Of a stretch of DNA of 64,000 nucleotides, positions 1 through 10,162 are shown one piece after another. The notes beneath the pieces were generated by a model. That model worked only from the letters and a program-made list of their open reading frames with translations, was not told the origin of the DNA and did no database searches. The stretch comes from Blepharisma stoltei. Lineage: Eukaryota > Ciliophora > Heterotrichea > Heterotrichida > Blepharismidae. Numbering within the stretch: position 1 is the first letter of the stretch; the number at the start of each line of letters is the position of its first letter. Made by a program: the position numbers and the translations under genes. The stretch covers positions 434,001 through 498,000 of the forward strand of contig CAJZBQ010000038.1 in NCBI GenBank assembly GCA_914767885.1, written 5' to 3'.

Positions 1-372
1 TTCAAGCATTATTTCATTTCCTGTTTGTGCAGCAATATGGGATAGGGTTCAGCCAGACTGATTTAAAGGAAAATCCACTGGGAAGCCAAGCCCTATATGA
101 GCATTGACCACGTCTAATTCGCCTCTATAAGCTGCATTAAGGACTTCTTGTACATGTTTTATTGCATAGGAGTCAAAAGTAGACATTGAGGATCGATTTG
201 TGCTGTTTCTGTTGTTAGATCGGATCGTGTTTCTTGTGTGGAATTCTTCAATAGCTTTTGTCATATCGTTGTTTCTGTCAAGAGATGCTGTGACTTGCTC
301 TTGGCAGCTTGGCTGCAAGGCTGGGCGCTTTTTTTGCCTTTTTGACTGAGATTTAGAGCAGGTTTCTCCCAT
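1..372 (-). CDS. Ankyrin-repeat protein, N-terminal part (runs off window)
   Basis: The frame starts at the ATG complementary to 370-372 and is still open at base 1 if TGA is read as Trp (codon near base 47). The N-terminus MGETCSKS has Gly2 and Cys5, a pattern seen in myristoylated and palmitoylated membrane-anchored proteins; this is inference. A basic low-complexity stretch follows. From about residue 85 the pattern LNAAYRGELDVVNAHIGLG and then GWTLSHIAAQTGNEIML matches ankyrin helix pairs. Ankyrin repeats bind protein partners, so no specific role can be given. The C-terminus lies outside the window. Confidence 0.6.
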
Positions 373-817
373 TAGATTAATTCACCTGAATTTAAAATAA
401 GCCTATTTTGAGGAATTTAAATGTTTCTAATAAAAAATAGTCTTGTCATTTTCGGCTGCCAAAATAATGTGTGTTTAATAATTATATTTAATTGGTGAAT
501 TTTTAGGCTGCATATTTGATTTATGAATATATCAAATCGCCAATATAGCTTTAGTACTCTTTTGGATCGAGTTTCACTATATTTCCCGACGGAAGAGAGG
601 AGTTAGTGTAACTAATTAATGTTTTGGTTTAATAAACTCCCAAATGGCAGGGCCACTTGTTGCAAGGTTTCTACCATTTGGTAAGTTTGTCAAGCCAGCA
701 TTAGTTGGTAATGATCACCTCACCTCTTTCCTTTCAGGAAAGATAGGAAGCCCAACCATAAAGGTGCTCGTGCTATATACTGAATGAGAAAATTAAATTA
801 TCTATAAGGATAATTAA
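373..817. other. Intergenic; one weak small ORF at 644-796
   Basis: Mostly AT-rich. The part 640-780 is clearly GC-richer than its surroundings and contains a 50-codon plus-strand frame (ATG 644, stop TAA 794-796, one TGA read as Trp) beginning MAGPLVARFLPFGK. I recognise no family. It could be a small gene, a retroposon scrap or chance. Confidence 0.25.
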
Positions 818-1417
818 CTAATTACCTTTCTTGTTCTTCTCTGAGTAAATTATATAAAGCATGCGAGATTCTACAAGAATGGCTAAGTAATATATTATGC
901 ATATCACCACAGTCAAAACAAGCCCAGTCATACTTCTCTCCAACACTGCATAACCTAAATAAGAAATAGAAGACCCCCAATACATAGGATCCCCACACAC
1001 TGAGTAAGGGAATGCAGTGACAGGCTCAGAAAGTGTAAAAATCCCAAAATAATCTCCCAAAAAGGTGGCAAAAAATCCAAGCCTGTAGAACGAAGTCCAC
1101 ACAAACATTTGTCCAATTCCTATCAAAAGATAAGCAAGAATATCTGTAAAAAAGGAGTCATGAGCGAGCTTAGGTTGCTCATCAATTGCTTGATGGAAGA
1201 GTGTAGTCCTGATTGCGTTTAAAAAGAGGATTAGGAGAGCTGTTGCAAAACAGGCCACTTTTTTCTGGTTTCCGAAGAGAGTAGAGACCAGGTGCCATCG
1301 GTATTCAACTTGTGCTAATATATTCCATGCAATCGGGTTGAGAGCCATCATGCCTGCAGCATAATAGAGAGTCGAATTCCTAAGGTTAATTAGGTCCATA
1401 TTTATAAAATCGTCCAT
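818..1417 (-). CDS. PEMT: Phosphatidylethanolamine N-methyltransferase (PEMT)
   Basis: The protein has 199 residues, the same length as animal PEMT, with four hydrophobic segments. It adds methyl groups from S-adenosylmethionine to phosphatidylethanolamine to make phosphatidylcholine in the ER membrane. Family landmarks are visible: ALNPIAWNILA near residue 26, YRLGFFATFLGDYFGIF near 111 for the conserved core, DPMYWGSSISYLGYA near 145, and a cluster of acidic and aromatic residues near the C-terminus. The start ATG at 1415-1417 is the first Met and fits the family start. No intron or IES interrupts it. High confidence from the continuous alignment to remembered PEMT features. Confidence 0.92.
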   Translation of the reverse strand: MDDFINMDLINLRNSTLYYAAGMMALNPIAWNILAQVEYRWHLVSTLFGNQKKVACFATALLILFLNAIRTTLFHQAIDEQPKLAHDSFFTDILAYLLIGIGQMFVWTSFYRLGFFATFLGDYFGIFTLSEPVTAFPYSVCGDPMYWGSSISYLGYAVLERSMTGLVLTVVICIIYYLAILVESRMLYIIYSEKNKKGN

Positions 1418-1669
1418 AAATCAATATAGGATGCATGTTTTTCATAAAAAATTTTCAGGATTTAATAATTTTTGATATGGGATAATATATTTTCGCATGA
1501 TAAAAGAGATTTGACTTTGAGAATCAAAAGAAAAAAGTTAAAAATTGTATAAGCTATCGCAAAAGCGATTTTTTTATCTTTAAACTAGAATCAATTTTTA
1601 ATCTCAGAAATTTGTGGTTTAAGGCTTTAATTGTTTTTACGAATTTGAAGTTTTGTAAGCATCAAATAA

Positions 1670-2441
1670 ATGGAAGAAGAAGCAGAGCTCATAAAAACTG
1701 GATCTCTTTCAGATCTTAGGTTAGACTTAGATACTTAATTTACTCAACTCAAATCGGCCTTAAGTGTATAAGGCAAAGAAGCCCTTTTTTCTCTCAGCTT
1801 GGTCACTCCCTCCGATTGTGTGTACAGTCTGTCAACAAATTTCGCTCCTTCTAGCCTCTGTGAAGCCATTTGAAGCCCAGAAGTACTGGGATTACTACAG
1901 CTTGGCAAGTTACCCCGCTCTATCCGACTTTCCTCCAGGGTCTGTTCGACCTAAGTGTTCTTCCTTTATCAGGCAGTGGAAAGAGGTAAAGCAAGATTTC
2001 TGTAGGATGCGAAGTAAGAAAACTTTAGCCATTTCTTCCTTATCAGACAGAAATGCACGTGCAAAAAACCTGACCCTATAATAACAAAATTTGGGTGAGG
2101 GAGATGGAATTCACGGAATGAATTCTCCTCTCATCCAAGCTATTTATTATTATGGATCTCATTCAGGTCAGTTTCCTGAGAATCTTATCAAAATTAAAAC
2201 AAAAGAACTCGAGATTCTTAGAGCAGAGCTTGCTTTACTTTTGCAGGAATACAATCTTCTTAAAAATAAGCAAAAGCCTGAAGCGCACTTCATAAGTGAA
2301 ATTCCAAAACCTCAGGAATTATTAGAAACAAAGCACTCAATTGAAAGCTCTCCAAACTCAACTAATTCAATCAAGAATGAAGAAGACAAAGTAGAAAAAC
2401 TCAAAAGAAAAATTGGGCAAACGACATTTGGTAAGCTCTAG
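1670..2441 (+). pseudogene. Hypothetical reading frame broken by in-frame TAA codons
   Basis: From ATG 1670, a frame beginning MEEEAELIKTGSLSDL continues through a plausible 16-nt intron (1766-1781, GT...AG) into a long frame to 2078. After two adjacent TAA codons (2079-2084), the same frame goes on to TAG 2439-2441. A third TAA lies at 1736-1738. No GT-AG intron of 15-16 nt removes these stops. The last part, from ATG 2118, is a charged coiled-coil-like region (KTKELEILRAELALLLQEY) and could be a separate gene of about 107 aa. No family recognised. It is either a decaying gene or two or three small genes. Confidence 0.4.
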
Positions 2442-2839
2442 CTAGATTCTCTAACTTCTACCAGTAAATAATCGCGAAAATATTTTTTTCATGATATATT
2501 AATTTTCTATTTTACTATAGTATTTTATTTTTAATAGATCACTATTGACCATCCATTTTAATTTTAAAAATAAATTTAAAGCACAAATAAAAATGATAAA
2601 TCTTTCTTTTATGGCTTTGAGACGCTTAATCAGACTGAGAATATATGACGCAAGTTTCTTGAACCATAAATTTATGGTTGGTATGTTGCTTATCATAGCT
2701 ATCTATTATGGTGGTTAAAATATATATTTATTTTAAGATTAGTATTCAATTAGCAATAATTATTTTATTATAACAATTTATTAAATGCTAGTTTTAAAAA
2801 AAAAAATAAGAAATAGAAAGAGTAAGAGAAGTTTTCTTG
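2442..2839. repeat. Intergenic with a dispersed repeat copy (about 2540-2650)
   Basis: AT-rich. The segment at about 2537-2650 (CACTATTGACCATCC then TTTTAATTTTAAAAAT, and further CTTTGAGACGCTTAATCAGA) matches a segment at about 55060-55190 that lies inside an insertion in ATG2. This makes it a dispersed repeat. No ORF here looks genuine. Confidence 0.5.
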
Positions 2840-3304
2840 ATGTATTCTGGCGTTCAGAATTATTTGCTAGTTGATAAGCTTGAAAGCATGCTTTTTAATC
2901 GGTTTCTTGCTGATTTTAATCTTTATAACTCTTTAGTCACAAAAGCGCAGGCTGATGTATATTTCTTTAAAGGGCTCAAAGGAGGAAGATCAATCAATTT
3001 TTGGAGGTTCGTAGAGATTTTAATAAAATTAGCAAAAATTGATTATCCAGACAAGGAGAAATATAAAGCACTTCAAGACTATGCAACTGAAAAGATAGAG
3101 CCTAGGCTTAACAATGAAAAAGATAAGGCCAAGATTAAAAGGCTCCATGAGATTTATTTATCACAAGAAGTCAAAGGATTTATTAATGCAAATAAAGGGC
3201 TACTTGAGGATATTTATGAAAGATATAAAAGTAGTGATGTAGTTCATGCGAATAGAATGAGAATCCAAGGATTTGTAAATTTATTAGCTAACTCTCTCCT
3301 TTAA
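2840..3304 (+). CDS. Small protein with p25-alpha/EF-hand-like region
   Basis: Complete single-exon frame of 154 aa, ATG 2840 to TAA 3302-3304. The first Met is used because nothing upstream is open. Residues about 32-90 (LVTKAQADVYFFKGLKGGRSINFWRF and on) resemble the TKAQ.D..F..VK....R.INF..F pattern of p25-alpha/TPPP domains, which act at microtubules. The rest is charged helix. The family assignment is tentative. Confidence 0.5.
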   Translation: MYSGVQNYLLVDKLESMLFNRFLADFNLYNSLVTKAQADVYFFKGLKGGRSINFWRFVEILIKLAKIDYPDKEKYKALQDYATEKIEPRLNNEKDKAKIKRLHEIYLSQEVKGFINANKGLLEDIYERYKSSDVVHANRMRIQGFVNLLANSLL

Positions 3305-3879
3305 AATAAACTATTCCAATTTATAGGGTTATTAATTTTTTTCTCGAAATAAGAATTATGATAAATTTCTCAAAAATATTATCGATTTAAAGTACAACTT
3401 TGTTTTAGTAGTACTCCCTCATTAAATAGAGCATGCAATAGGAAAATTTTTGATTTAGTGATATTAAATGGGTATGTATGCTCTAAACATAGAAATTATT
3501 ATTTTAGCTTACTCCCCCCCGCCCTCCGTGAGTGAACAAAACCATTAGAAAAATCGCTATTTTTTGCCCAAAAACCCACCCTCCGTGAGTGAACAAAAAA
3601 ATTTTTTAATAGAAAAAATTTTGATATATAAATGATAATTATTATAATAAAATCTCAAGCTAATTCTGTTTAATTTTAAACAAATTGCGTTTTAAAACAT
3701 AAATTTTATAAATTAAATTAATTTTTGCTTTCCAATTTTTATAGAAGTGAGATTTTTTTAAATTTCTAAAAAACAAATTTATAAAAAATTGATATATATA
3801 AATTGTTTAAAAAAAAAAAAATTAACCTCCGTGAGTGAACAAAATTTTTTTGTTCACTCACGGAGGGGGGGGGAGTTAA
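3305..3879. mobile_element. Intergenic with MITE family A, copy A1 (3512-3875), TTA duplication
   Basis: The element is flanked by TTA at 3509-3511 and 3876-3878. Its ends are C/G runs followed by the motif CCTCCGTGAGTGAACAAAA. That motif occurs twice as direct copies at the left end and twice as a hairpin at the right end (about 3827-3867). The core is very AT-rich and is shared with the copies at 6953, 13682, 28770, 35530, 44674 and 58164. It has no ORF, so it is non-autonomous. It sits between genes or in the 5' region of the next gene; excision does not obviously restore a frame here. Confidence 0.85.
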
Positions 3880-4287
3880 GAATTAAAATATTTCAATTCA
3901 AAAGTGTTAATATACCATAAAATTGAAATTTTACCAGTATTGCGTTTTCAAATTCAAGATTGGAGGAATAAGTATGAATTTATCCCGAGCCATATTTCAA
4001 GCCCACTTGCTGCTTTATTATTTAGATCAGTCCCTTCAACTTTACTATTTAATGATTCTCTTCTATACGAAGGTTTTGTGGAAGCTTGTGTATATGTTGC
4101 CTTAGAAATATATGAGGGCCCTCAATTTAGTTCTTTTGGATTATCCCCTGCTCAGTGCTTAAAGACATGGATTGATTACTTGATACCTCGCTTTGAAGAA
4201 TATATAGAAGTTTCTAGTAAGGAAAGCAAGCCTAAAGAATCCAGCCCAAAGTTGAAAGAAAATGGAGAGAAGTCTGCAGAAGTTTAA
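3880..4287 (+). CDS. Hypothetical protein, 5' end unresolved
   Basis: An open frame begins right after MITE A1 and ends at TAA 4285-4287. The stretch has clear coding character (VPSTLLFNDSLLYEGFVEA, then FGLSPAQCLKTWIDYL) but no in-frame ATG. The true start must lie upstream across an intron or IES that I could not define. The last 25 residues are Lys/Glu/Ser-rich. No family recognised. Confidence 0.4.
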   Translation, partial: ELKYFNSKVLIYHKIEILPVLRFQIQDWRNKYEFIPSHISSPLAALLFRSVPSTLLFNDSLLYEGFVEACVYVALEIYEGPQFSSFGLSPAQCLKTWIDYLIPRFEEYIEVSSKESKPKESSPKLKENGEKSAEV

Positions 4288-4724
4288 ATAATTGGTTAAA
4301 ACTATAAATTACCTTATAATGTAAGCTTTTGAATCCTTATATATTGACCATACCAAAAAGGGTAATTCTAGAATGCTTTAAAAATTATAAAATTGAATTT
4401 ATTTCTTGAGCTTTGGAATTCAGATAAAGCGCTTAATTTTCTTTAGCTTTCAGAAAAAATCAATAAGATATTAGCCTTCACTAATAAATTATAGTGGTTT
4501 CTGGTTATAAAATATTAAATATATCAAAGTCTCAAGCTTTCTCCAAAGTTTCTCAATTTATAGTCAATATTTATTAAAAACATGAGAGTTTCCAAATTAT
4601 TAAATATATTCAACACCTCCTAATTCCAAGCTTATGTCATTAGCATTGTTCTGAAGATAGCTAATATCAGAAACATTTCTAAATACAAATAAAATGTCAT
4701 TATTTTTTATACTATTTAAGCCTG
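4288..4724. other. AT-rich intergenic region
   Basis: No open frame, RNA gene or repeat copy could be supported here. Confidence 0.5.
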
Positions 4725-7700
4725 ATGCTCCCTCAGCCTCTTATCTTTGAGATTGTTTCTTATCTATCCTTACCTGACCTGTTTACAATGGCCCAAGTTA
4801 ATAAGTCTTTCAATAAAGCAGCTGAGACTCCTTCACTTTGGAAAAGGGAATTTCTGAAAATATGAATTCAAGATGACGGCTTAAACTCTCAACTAGACTA
4901 CAATACCCACCGCTATTGGAAACAATTGTGTATAAAAGGACTTAAATCTCAAAATAATTGGAAAAAACTACCTGGACGGCTCTTCACGCATGCTGAAATT
5001 TCTCTCCTTTATAATGAGCTCCAAGGCGTATTAAAATCTCCTGCAATCCCTATTATTTCATTTCGCAGAGATATAAACACTTTCCCAACTTTATTGCAGG
5101 ACATATTCGGAAATCCTCAGGATCAACATTCAGAAGATATGGATATAGACACCATTCAGACCTTTGAAGATTATTTGAATTCTGCAGGGAATTGCTTGTG
5201 CGCTGAAATTCGGAATGCATCAGATTTAACCTTATTAGCCGCTTCTAGATGGAACTTGATATCAACTGATGCCATTTGTGAAGAAAGGCCTAGTGACAGC
5301 TCTGAATCAACCTGTGACACTGATGAAGAGGTTTCATGCAAATTTTCTTATAAAAGCACCAAAAGCTTTTTATTGGAATTTTATATTTGTCTGAAAAAAT
5401 CAATTGAACTGTTTTGTGAAGGGATTTCATATTTTTTGTTAGAAAGTAATGATATTTTGAATGATTATTTGCAAGTGTGGAATAATTTTGCAGCTTCAGC
5501 TAAAAATGCCAATGAATTATTTTATCCTTTGGTAGAAATGATAAATGAAGTTTATGAAGCTAAATTTGGAGAAGTTTTGGATGCTCCGAGAATGAGTTTG
5601 ATAAGAATGATGATTGCTGGTTGGAGAAGGATTGTTTTTGAAAGAGTGCAAGAAAAATTGATAAGTCAGATAGTGAAAATGATTGAAAGTGTAAGGAAAT
5701 TGATTTTTGAAGGAAAAGTGGATTATTTGGCTGTAGATAGTTTAAAGAGCATCGTAGATGCAATTATGGATATTAGCTTGAATGAACTTACAGTATACTT
5801 TAAAAGCCATTCTAAATTGCAGTTGGAAGGGCCATATTTGGCTCTTCATGAAGAAATTTTAGCAGCATCATTTGATAGTTATTCTGAACTTGCTTTACAA
5901 CCACTTGATCTGGCAGTATTTTTTGAAAAAGAGAGCAACCTCTTATTTTCTTTCCTACCGAATTCTACAATATGCATGCTAAATGAGCTAAAAATCAAGA
6001 TTTTAATCAATAATCTTCAAAAATCTCTTTCTAAAGAGTTCCTATTATTCAATCAAGCCCCATTTGCAGCCTCTCAAAAATACAATTCAAATGAAATCAC
6101 AGCCTTTTTATATGCAATTGATCCAAATCCTTCTAAGATCTCATCATTTTTGGATTTTTGCTTCGGTAACGAAAAATTAGTAAAAATTACCCAAATGCTT
6201 GAGTTTCTAACGGATAATCGACAAAAAAGTAGGTTTTTTCTGCTGCCTTTTTACCTTCAAAAAGATGGAAAAGTTTTTTTCCTATTATTTTTTCCAAGAA
6301 AAAACATCAATGGTTTTTTTTAAAAAAAGTATATAAGAAAAACCTACTTGTCTATTTTTTAGGTAAAAACCTCTTTTTGAAAAATATTTTATCGGGATCA
6401 AATTATTTTAGCTGGAGATTTGGCTTTAAATATCTAGTATTAAAAGACTTGCTGTAATCTTAATGTAAAGCCTAAAAATGTAAGCCAAATGAAAGAAAAA
6501 AAATTTCACTGCATCCTAACCAATATATTTATTTGACCGTCAATTTGTTTTTATCCAAAAATCGAATTAAAAGACCCCCCTTTTTGCGAAGCATTATCGG
6601 GATCTAATTATTTTAGCTAGAGATTTAACCTTAATTTAATATGTCAAGACTAGCAGCAATCGAAATTCTAAAGCCTACAAAATATAAGTCAAATAAAGAA
6701 AGAAATAGCATTGTTCTGAAAAATTCATCTATCAGCTTAGTCTTAGTTAAATTTATAAAGTAGCTTCCGGCCAGGACCGAAGGTCCTTGCTTGCTTTCCT
6801 TGCCCTGCTCCCAGTGTGCACCTAAGTGCCACAGGCTACTACTCAGCTCCTTCCGGCCATGGGACTTGGTCATGCTATCCCGGAAGTAGGCGGACAGGGT
6901 CACCGTGCTTCACGTCGTCAGACTAGGGTTAGAGCTAAGGATTAACTCCTTACTCTCCCCCCCCTCCATGAGTGAACAAAAAAAATTTTGTTCACTCACG
7001 GAGGGGGGTTAATTTTTTTTTTAAAAAAAAATTTATATATAAATTTTATAAAAAATATTTTTTTTCGAAATTTAAAAAAAATCCTAATTCGCAAAAATTG
7101 GAAAGCAAATATTAATTCAATTTATAAAATTTATGTTTTAAAAAGCAATTCGTTTAAAATTAAACAGATTAGCTCTATATTTCATTATACTAATTATCAT
7201 TTATATATTAAAATTTTTTTCCATAAAAAATTTTTCTATTAAAAAAAAATTTTGGTTCACTCACGGAGGGTGGGTTTTTTGGGCAAAAAATAGCGATTTT
7301 TCTAATGGTTTTGTTCACTCACGGAGGGGGGGGAGTTAGCTCTTGTCGACTCCTGCCATGCCCTCCAAATTGGCACTAGCAGTCCCTAGAGGAAAAACCC
7401 TTTTTGCCCTGTGTCCTATCGGGACGACCCTAGGATCGTCGTTGCTGGAATGGGAGGGAAACCTAGCCGGACACAAACTACCAGTACCCATTCCAGACCT
7501 TTCCCTGGGCGGATTGGCTTCAGGCCGCAGCAAGGTCCCCAATCTCGCCACAGTTCCGGGAGAGGACGGGTCGGTGTCGTCGCCCATTTTATTTGTGTTT
7601 TCATCTATCAGCAATAAATAGAAAACTCTAAAGACTAATAATTAAAGATTTAGATATTAGAGCTTAAGGTTAAATCTCCAGCTATATAATTAGATATCGA

Positions 7701-8811
7701 TAAATGCTTAAAAAAATTTTTTCCCTTGAATCACGGAATCATTGACTTTTTTCTAGAAAAAAAGGAAAAAACTCTCCATCATTTTTGACGGTAAAAAGGC
7801 AGTGTAGGAAAAAATCTACCTGGGGGTTTTTTTTCTTGATGACCCATTTCTAACTCACCTTTTTAAGATTAAGATTAAGATTAAAGAGCATAAGATCTAC
7901 CAGATTTGATGCCTCTGCACGCTTGTGACCACCAATTCTGCTTACCGGGATAGCTTATTTCCCTAAACCCATCAACAGTGGCCTACTCCCAGGATCTGAG
8001 GCTTGCACCGTGTCCTTAGGTCTCGATGGGTTAGAAAGACCCCCTGCTGCTTCACGTCTTGTGGGTGCTATGGAGCCAAAGGTTAGCACGATGCCTCCTG
8101 TAGCCCACCTTGAGGAAGATTGACAGCCAGGAAAAGAAGAAACCACGGCATTCTGGAACCGGCAGGAAAAGACCCCGTAGTCCAAAAACTATACGGATAG
8201 CTAATACCCAGACAGGAATAATCAGCTGATTGCCAAGGCTGCCCAACCCTTACGGCCCCTCTAGGCAAGCTAAGGGATAGGATTAAAAGGTTGGAATAAA
8301 GTTATATTTTTGCGTTCAAAGTGGTGCGTTGTAGCAAGGACATACTTTGTCACCACCATATTAATTATATTCACCTCTTTAAGGGAGAATTATTCTTTTG
8401 ATCGCTTTTAAACAATGGTTTTTTGGAAAAATTTATATGCTTTTTTTTGTAATTAAGAAAAAAAGAAAATCTAATCTAATGTATAAATTTGTTTAAAATA
8501 CAAACTGTCGAAAATTTAAAGGATTAGATAGATCTCATTATTATTACTATAATATATAAAACACTTTATTAAAAAAATTATATAAAAATTGGCTTCTCCT
8601 ACTTATATGTTTTGCTCGCTTTTAAAGGAGGAGAATAAGCAAAAATCCTTATGATGAAACAATAATTGAAGAAGATTTAATCATAGAGCGAAGAGCCACT
8701 CTTGCAGGAATTCCTATAAATATACAACCAGAAAAGCTTTTTTTATTTTCAACTTGCCAAGACCTGACATATCCTCAGTTAAAAAATATTTTAAAAGCAT
8801 ATGCAGTTTAA
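4725..8811 (+). CDS. F-box protein with a cullin N-terminal-repeat-like body
   Basis: Coding parts are 4725-6210 and 8639-8811, joined over a 2.4-kb insertion with pointer TAA; total 552 aa. One TGA (near 4861) is read as Trp. The first 45 residues match an F-box (LPQPLIFEIVSYLSLPDLF, then AQVNKSFNKAAETPSLWKRE), which binds Skp1 in SCF ubiquitin ligases. Residues about 210-400 align with cullin N-terminal repeats: YLQVWNNFAASAKNANELF resembles the CUL1 segment around its QQW motif. It is followed by the IYE..L..WR..LF.-type helix (MSLIRMMIAGWRRIVFERV), a LELGLNE-like DISLNELTVYF and a Y..FE..FL...-like segment. No cullin-homology or neddylation domain is present. The fusion is unusual. The C-terminus after the insertion is LSKNPYDETIIEEDL and on to KAYAV. 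Confidence 0.65.
6724..7612 (-). mobile_element. SINE-like retroposon S1, split by MITE A2
   Basis: A GC-rich block in AT-rich surroundings, bounded by the 13-bp direct repeat TTCATCTATCAGC (6724-6736, 7600-7612). The head reads leftwards from about 7599 and begins CACAAATAAAATGGGCGAC; related heads occur in other copies. MITE A2 (6953-7335) is inserted at TTA, so the element without it is about 475 bp. The overlapping ORFs at 7336-7621 on both strands are by-products of GC content. Confidence 0.7.
6953..7335. mobile_element. MITE family A, copy A2, nested in S1
   Basis: Flanked by TTA at 6950-6952 and 7336-7338. It is in the opposite orientation to A1: the hairpin pair of motifs is at the left end (6963-7008) and the two direct motifs are at the right end (7255-7330). 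C/G-run termini. Confidence 0.85.
7855..8383 (-). mobile_element. SINE-like retroposon S2
   Basis: Bounded by near-identical 13-bp repeats TCACCTTTTTAAG (7855-7867) and TCACCTCTTTAAG (8371-8383). Its left end carries a short tandem tail of AAGATT units (about 7865-7893), so the element reads right to left. The body is GC-rich and without a real ORF. Confidence 0.7.
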
Positions 8812-8854
8812 TGGTTGTTATTTAACCAATTTTCGCTCTAATTTCTTCAATTAA

Positions 8855-9550
8855 TTATTCTAATTTGTTAATAGCATATGTTAATGCTTGAATTTTTTGA
8901 ATGCAGCTTTGAATTAAACTTGCGTAAAGAGCCCTTTCGTCTTGGATTAATTGGACTCTGATCCTTAATGCAGGGTCAACTTGTTTAGAAGGATCGTCAA
9001 TATCTAGCTTAAACCACCCTTCTTTTACTCTTTGGTCTGATAAATCATTTAAATTTATTTCGAAACCTCCAAAAAGATGGGTTTCTGACGAGTTTTCTCT
9101 GGATCATACACGGAATGAAAGACTTGTGAAGTTGTCTAGGCTCTGTTTTAGCTCAAATAGTCGGTACCAGTATGGCTTGTAAACATCAGATGCATTAGTT
9201 TCACATGTAGGACCTTTAGGCTCTAATTGAACAGTAACATATGGCTGTCCTCGAGTAAAGCAAAGACCTTTTGTGTAGAGACTAACACCTTTTTGGATTT
9301 CTATATTTAATTCAGGGATTTGTGGCTGCCCTGCAGTAACTGAGTCTATTTTGGTTTGAAATTCCAGTATTTTTCTTTGGTATAGTTTCAGTTTTTCTTC
9401 TAATCCTCTTTTATTGGTATCTTCTGCGATAGTTTGGTCGATAGTCCTTTCATAAGGAATACTTATAAAACTTTGATCATTTTTTGCGTTATAATCTTTC
9501 ATGTGCTGCTCTAGCTCACTTTTTGATATTCGACTTGCGCAATCTCCCAT
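8855..9550 (-). CDS. C2-domain protein with putative lipid-modified N-terminus
   Basis: 231 aa: ATG at 9548-9550, stop TAA at 8855-8857, one TGA read as Trp (9101-9103). The N-terminus MGDCASRIS has Gly2 and Cys4, as in myristoylated and palmitoylated proteins. Residues about 95-185 look like a C2 fold: GQPYVTVQLEPKG, then YWYRLFELKQSLDNFTSLSF, then WSRENSSETHLFGGFEINL and EGWFKLD. C2 domains bind membranes or partners, often with calcium. The clear Asp ligands of a calcium site are sparse, so calcium binding is uncertain. A short helical tail ends the protein. No intron seen. Confidence 0.6.
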
Positions 9551-10162
9551 ATTAATTAGAAAAAATAAAAACGCTTGAATAAGCTACATTATTAATAGAG
9601 TAAAATAGCTCATTCAAATTTATATCAAGTCATAGAGATAAGGCAATAAAAGTAGATTTTACTCGATTAAAATTATAGATTTCATAGAAAGTTTAAGAAA
9701 CATATTATCATCTTAATTTTGAGATTCCAACAAGCATGCTAATAGGGTAATTTCTGAATTTTAAAATGACTTCCTATTTTTTAGTAAATGGTAGAAACTT
9801 CCGAACAATTCAACATAAAAATCCTTACATTCGATCTGCAGCTCTTTATAGTTAATTATAATATGGCAACAATATTTTTTAAAATCTAATTATTATTATA
9901 ATAATTTTTCAGCGAATCAAACCAATTAAGTTTAAAGTTAGCAACAGCAAGCTAGCAATCCTTTTTATATATAGGATGTTTGCAAAAAGGCTTGTATTTA
10001 GTTAGGAGACCCTTATGCAGTGTATATTTTAAACTAGGCAAGAGGCAAGGTATTTTTTGTTCTATAATTCTTATTACCTTATAAGGCTTAACCTGGGCTG
10101 GCTTTAAAACCTGCAAATATTTAGCTGTCTCGCCAAGATGGGCTTCTAATTATAAACTCTAA
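9551..10162. other. Intergenic region; likely holds the missing start of the next gene
   Basis: AT-rich to about 9960, then a more mixed stretch. The ubiquitin-like gene downstream lacks its start, so a 5' exon, IES or both should lie in 9970-10162. I could not find a junction that works in frame. Confidence 0.35.

Larger units (their letters stand above)
6208..8638. mobile_element. Composite 2.4-kb IES in the F-box gene, pointer TAA
   Basis: Pointer TAA lies at 6208-6210 and 8636-8638. Removing one copy joins ...EFL to SKNPYDE in frame. Inside are: a long-arm inverted element E (arms about 6216-6710 and 7613-7845 inverted, sharing GCTGCCTTTTTACC / GGTAAAAAGGCAGT and ATCTAATTA..AGCTAGAGATTTAACC); retroposon S1 carrying MITE A2; retroposon S2; and an old decayed A-like stretch (about 8385-8635) whose end reads TTTTGCTCGCTTTTAAAGGAGG. 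Element E's left arm also contains a tandem duplication (about 6391-6510 and 6587-6710). ORFs inside it have no coding support. Confidence 0.75.

Noticed and set aside
2499..2696. Minus-strand 65-codon ORF
   Set aside because: It coincides with a dispersed AT-rich repeat also found inside an ATG2 insertion and has no protein-like conservation.
7336..8268. Several overlapping ORFs on both strands
   Set aside because: They lie in GC-rich retroposon DNA, overlap each other on both strands, show no conserved motif, and are inside an insertion that the host gene needs removed.
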